Below are positions 14,718 through 16,537 of a stretch of 16,537 bases of DNA, in pieces; the first letter of the stretch is position 1, and each line of letters begins with the position of its first letter. The position numbers and the translations under genes are program-made. The stretch comes from DATKXO01 sp035528995. GTDB lineage: Bacteria; Planctomycetota; Phycisphaerae; UBA1845. A model generated the notes under the pieces. That model was not told the DNA's origin. It searched no databases and was given only the letters and a program-made list of their open reading frames with translations. The DNA is taken from NCBI GenBank assembly GCA_035528995.1, contig DATKXO010000173.1, positions 1 to 16,537 on the forward strand. The letters run 5' to 3'.

Positions 14718-14776
14718 TGCCCTGCGGACCCCCTTTCCCGGTAGCGCCCCGCGTTTTTGGCCCACTAACCCAAGCC

Positions 14777-14844
14777 TGACGCGCAACCGATATTGCCCCG
14801 TGCAACGGGTATTCACCCTCGGTGTCGCGCTACTGTCGCGCAAC
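14777..14844 (+). repeat. Three 11-bp direct repeats next to the att core
   Basis: TGACGCGCAAC (14777-14787), TGTCGCGCTAC (14823-14833) and TGTCGCGCAAC (14834-14844) share 9 to 10 of 11 positions; the last two are in tandem. They lie 60-130 bp inside the element end, a position where integrase arm-type or accessory-protein sites are found. Function is inferred. Confidence 0.5.
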
Positions 14845-14854
14845 CGCAATCGAT

Positions 14855-14891
14855 CCCCCCTGGGCCTGCTTCGTCTGCGCGCCCAGGGGGG
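14855..14891 (+). terminator. Strong 11-bp GC-rich hairpin, terminator-like
   Basis: CCCCCCTGGGC (14855-14865) pairs perfectly with GCCCAGGGGGG (14881-14891) around a 15-nt loop and is followed by CGTCTTTGT, a short T-rich tail. It could end transcription entering the element from the left, or structure the leader of the gene at 14942. Confidence 0.5.
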
Positions 14892-14941
14892 CGTCTTTGT
14901 CGCGGGTGGCGAGAGCGCCCAGAGCAACGAAGGAACTCACC

Positions 14942-15343
14942 ATGCGGATTGAGGACGTGCCAGAACGGTATCGGAGCCTGTACCGGCGGGCGATGACGGG
15001 ACGGAGCCGCAAGGCCGCGATCCGTGCCCACTGCCTGATGTGCTGCGGCTGGCAGTCCGTCGAGGTCGAGAAGTGCACCGCGAGGATGTGCCCGCTGTAC
15101 CCGTACCGCCTGAGCAGTACGCCGACCGAGGCGACGGTCACGAAGTCTCGCCAGGTGCCGATTATGCGGCCGTCGTCGGCGCAGCAGGCGATTTCGGACG
15201 CCGAGGGTGGTCCAGGTCAGCCCGAAACAAGTATGGAGCCCGAAACCCCCTCTGAGGCGACATTGGCCTGCGAACAGGATGCCGCTGGTGGCGGGGCGGT
15301 GTTGTGCGTCTGCAACGCCGGCCGTCAGGAACCGGCAGGGTAA
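14942..15343 (+). CDS. Small Cys-rich phage-associated protein
   Basis: The 133-residue protein has a basic helical N-terminus (VPERYRSLYRRAMTGRSRKA) and a cysteine cluster CLMCCG...KCTARMCPLYPYR (Cys31, 34, 35, 45, 50). That pattern recurs in small uncharacterised proteins of tailed-phage and prophage genomes and probably binds zinc. The C-terminal 70 residues are low-complexity, rich in Pro, Glu, Ala and Gly, and end with a second CVC motif. The start is set by GAAGGA seven bases upstream of the ATG; no ribosome site supports extending to 14822. It begins a tight run with the next two genes (15- and 22-bp gaps). Function is unknown; nucleic-acid binding is a guess. Confidence 0.7.
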   Translation: MRIEDVPERYRSLYRRAMTGRSRKAAIRAHCLMCCGWQSVEVEKCTARMCPLYPYRLSSTPTEATVTKSRQVPIMRPSSAQQAISDAEGGPGQPETSMEPETPSEATLACEQDAAGGGAVLCVCNAGRQEPAG

Positions 15344-15358
15344 CGGGAGGATGCGGAC

Positions 15359-15628
15359 GTGATCTCGACCGCCCAACGCTCAGACCGTGACGCCCGTGGC
15401 CGGTTCCTACCGGGCAACCCCGGCGGACCGGGCCGGCCACGAGGGAGCCGGAACCGGATCACCGTTCTGCTGGACGCGTTCGCTCGGGCGGTGGACCAGG
15501 ACGGCGGCGAGGCGTTCATCGTCGAGTTTGCCCGGCGACACCCGGTCCGGTTTCAGCGCATCGTCGCGCAGGTGGTACCCGGCTCGATTGCAGTGACCGC
15601 CGGCGGCACAGAAAGAGCAGTGGACTGA
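15359..15628 (+). CDS. DUF5681-like small phage protein
   Basis: The 89 residues open with the signature GRFLPGNPGGPGRPRGSRNR (14-33), characteristic of the DUF5681 family, found mainly in prophages and phage-like elements near terminase genes. A helical segment follows (LLDAFARAVDQDGGEAFIVEF), then RFQRIVAQVVP, matching the usual family length and ending. The family may act around DNA packaging, but its function is not established. It starts at GTG 15359 with GGGAGG at 15345-15350, directly after the preceding stop. This gene is the best single indicator that the right flank is phage-derived. Confidence 0.75.
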   Translation: MISTAQRSDRDARGRFLPGNPGGPGRPRGSRNRITVLLDAFARAVDQDGGEAFIVEFARRHPVRFQRIVAQVVPGSIAVTAGGTERAVD

Positions 15629-15650
15629 TGACAGTTGGAGGAGCAGCCCA

Positions 15651-15899
15651 ATGGCTCAGAACCCGCCGCCAGTGGGGCAGTTCGTGCCGTTCATCGGTGC
15701 TGACCCGCCGGACCCGCCGATGGGCACCGGGATCCCCCCGGGCTACGTCCAGCCGGGTCCGCCCTTTGTCGGGAACGTCTCGGTGGGCCTGGCCGCACCC
15801 GGGTTTCTGTATGGCCCGACGCCGGTGCTGGCGCCGCCGCCCATGATGCCGGTCGTCCCGGCACCGAACGTGATCAGCGCGGGCTCGATCGTCTGCTAG
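15651..15899 (+). CDS. Proline/glycine-rich small protein of unknown function
   Basis: The 82-residue protein is about one quarter proline (for example GADPPDPPMGTGIPPGYVQP) and ends in SAGSIVC, with a single terminal cysteine. It has no signal peptide or membrane helix and belongs to no family I recognise. Real expression is supported by an excellent ribosome site, GGAGGAG (15637-15643), seven bases before the ATG, and by a 22-bp gap from the preceding gene in the same direction. Proline-rich small proteins occur in phage structural gene blocks, but nothing here proves that role. Confidence 0.6.
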   Translation: MAQNPPPVGQFVPFIGADPPDPPMGTGIPPGYVQPGPPFVGNVSVGLAAPGFLYGPTPVLAPPPMMPVVPAPNVISAGSIVC

Positions 15900-16091
15900 G
15901 CGGGGTCAGAACGGACACACCCCGCCTGCCGCCCGGAGAGACGACGGCGGAGGAACCCTCCAAGGCCGTAGGGCCGGCAACGCCATTAGGCCGGTGAGGC
16001 CGGAGGAGACTGCCCCTGACACACAAGCTCACGGGGAGGGGGAACTTGTCGGGCGCGTCCGTCTGCAGCACAGGGAGGAGTGGTGATCGTC
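15900..16091. other. Gap of about 190 bp inside the phage-like gene run
   Basis: No supported gene is present. The stretch contains several GGAGG-like tracts and GCCGG-rich short inverted segments (around 15960-16010) that could fold, but no clear terminator or promoter. Reading frames on the minus strand here lack ribosome sites and family features. Confidence 0.4.
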
Positions 16092-16418
16092 ATGAGTGCA
16101 GTTGCCCAGGTAGATCGGGACGCGGTTGGAGACGGACGGCCTCACTTACGGCTGGCCGTCCCTGCGCCAGCGGCCTCCGACCAGCAGAAACTCTGCTGGG
16201 GACTTCTCGAACTTCGACGTGCCATGATGGACCGCACGAACGCCTACGACCGTCTCAGGGACGTCGTGGTGACGTGCATCAGGAAGATGCTCGACAGTGA
16301 CAACCCGCAAATCCAGGTCCGCGGCATTCGGGCCTTCGTGGCCCTGGAGAAGATCAGCGTCCAGCGGGAAGCAGCGCTACTCAAGAGCCTCACCGACGAG
16401 GCGGTGTCCAGGCGCTGA
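16092..16418 (+). CDS. Small helical phage-like protein of unknown function
   Basis: From ATG 16092 the protein has 108 residues. A variable N-terminus is followed by almost continuous predicted helix (QQKLCWGLLELRRAMM, DRLRDVVVTCIRKML, IRAFVALEKISVQREAALL). The 'one damaged or duplicated item per step, then AVRAFVALE' type of helical C-terminus resembles small proteins encoded beside phage packaging genes, but I cannot name a family. GGAGG (16074-16078) lies 13 nt upstream of this ATG. The in-frame GTG at 16083 would be closer (4 nt) and would add three residues, so the start is uncertain. Confidence 0.55.
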   Translation: MSAVAQVDRDAVGDGRPHLRLAVPAPAASDQQKLCWGLLELRRAMMDRTNAYDRLRDVVVTCIRKMLDSDNPQIQVRGIRAFVALEKISVQREAALLKSLTDEAVSRR

Positions 16419-16537
16419 TCTTCAATCGGGCTTGCCTTCCCATCACAGTGAGGACAATAATAGACCAGCGGGGCTTTTCGGTTGGCCCCCAACAGGCCAT
16501 TTCCGGGCTTTCATCGGCTCAACCACCTTGGGGGGGG
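16419..16537. other. Unassigned window end
   Basis: No gene is supported. On the minus strand a frame reads RKAPLVYYCPHCDGK, which looks like a zinc-ribbon start, but it then runs antisense through the helical protein gene and lacks a credible ribosome site. The window ends in a run of seven G, which may be a contig edge. Confidence 0.4.

Larger units (their letters stand above)
14718..16537 (+). mobile_element. Left end of an integrated phage or integrative element (continues past the window)
   Basis: The stretch starts at the truncated tRNA core and contains only closely spaced short plus-strand genes. Two of these resemble phage-associated families (Cys-rich small protein, DUF5681-like). 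Short repeats and a strong hairpin lie next to the core. No integrase, terminase large subunit, portal or capsid gene is seen, so the element type is open. The intact tRNA-Arg and integrase would be expected at the far end outside the window. Confidence 0.65.

Noticed and set aside
14676..14760. A complete functional tRNA gene on the minus strand
   Set aside because: No GCGCCGG acceptor strand, D arm or pairing 5' anticodon-stem strand exists upstream of the loop; only the 3' half is present.
14384..14779. Plus-strand frame of 131 codons across the tRNA remnant
   Set aside because: It contains RRAGLEPATFGLE, the classic false peptide from translating the antisense of a tRNA T arm; it has no ribosome site and an atypical composition.
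14569..14927. Minus-strand frames containing NPKVAGSSPA and SQVRVLPGA
   Set aside because: Both are translations of the tRNA remnant itself, not proteins.
16244..16492. Minus-strand frame starting with a zinc-ribbon-like RKAPLVYYCPHCDGK
   Set aside because: Only the first 25 or so residues look protein-like, the start would be TTG without a ribosome site, and the rest is antisense to the helical protein gene. It could be a broken remnant, but this is not supported.

Overview
The window looks like a GC-rich bacterial chromosome segment from the Planctomycetes (Phycisphaerae-like) or a near relative. This assignment is inferred from the large secreted protein on the minus strand. It combines a MAM domain, GACC-type cysteine repeats, several D-x-N-x-N-G-x-P-D-E-C-D calcium-loop repeats and an 'I-K-x-G-x-C-P-x-P-x-N-P' C-terminal domain, a mix typical of that group. 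No rRNA or species marker is present.

Region 1 (14-8786, all plus strand) is a c-type-cytochrome and redox island. An outer-membrane beta-barrel protein, a six-bladed NHL-propeller lipoprotein and a 12-haem secreted cytochrome overlap or abut one another (59-nt overlap, then an ATGA overlap) and read as one operon. This barrel, propeller and multihaem set resembles a porin-cytochrome conduit for moving electrons across the outer membrane. A separate predicted promoter precedes a ResB-type cytochrome c assembly protein. After it comes a sensor histidine kinase whose periplasmic domain carries its own CXXCH haem-c site. The segment therefore encodes the electron conduit, part of the machinery that makes it, and a possible haem-based sensor. 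No CcsA/ResC and no response regulator are visible.

Region 2 (8787-12784) holds a 365-bp convergent spacer with an 11-bp perfect inverted repeat, then the 1210-residue secreted multidomain protein on the minus strand.

Region 3 (12785-14387) is a divergent spacer with a 4 x 12-bp A/T-rich tandem repeat directly upstream of a good sigma-70-like promoter, followed by a leader with two hairpins. It drives a 414-residue protein of unknown function with an N-terminal helix-turn-helix.

Region 4 (14388-16537) begins with a short non-coding stretch and then the 3' half (anticodon loop to discriminator base) of a tRNA-Arg(UCU), on the minus strand and without its 5' half. This is the usual scar of tRNA-targeted integration. 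Its orientation places the integrated element to the right. That side carries tightly packed small phage-like genes (a Cys-rich small protein, a DUF5681-like protein, a Pro-rich protein and a helical protein), direct repeats that could be integrase arm sites, and a strong hairpin. The element continues past the window end.
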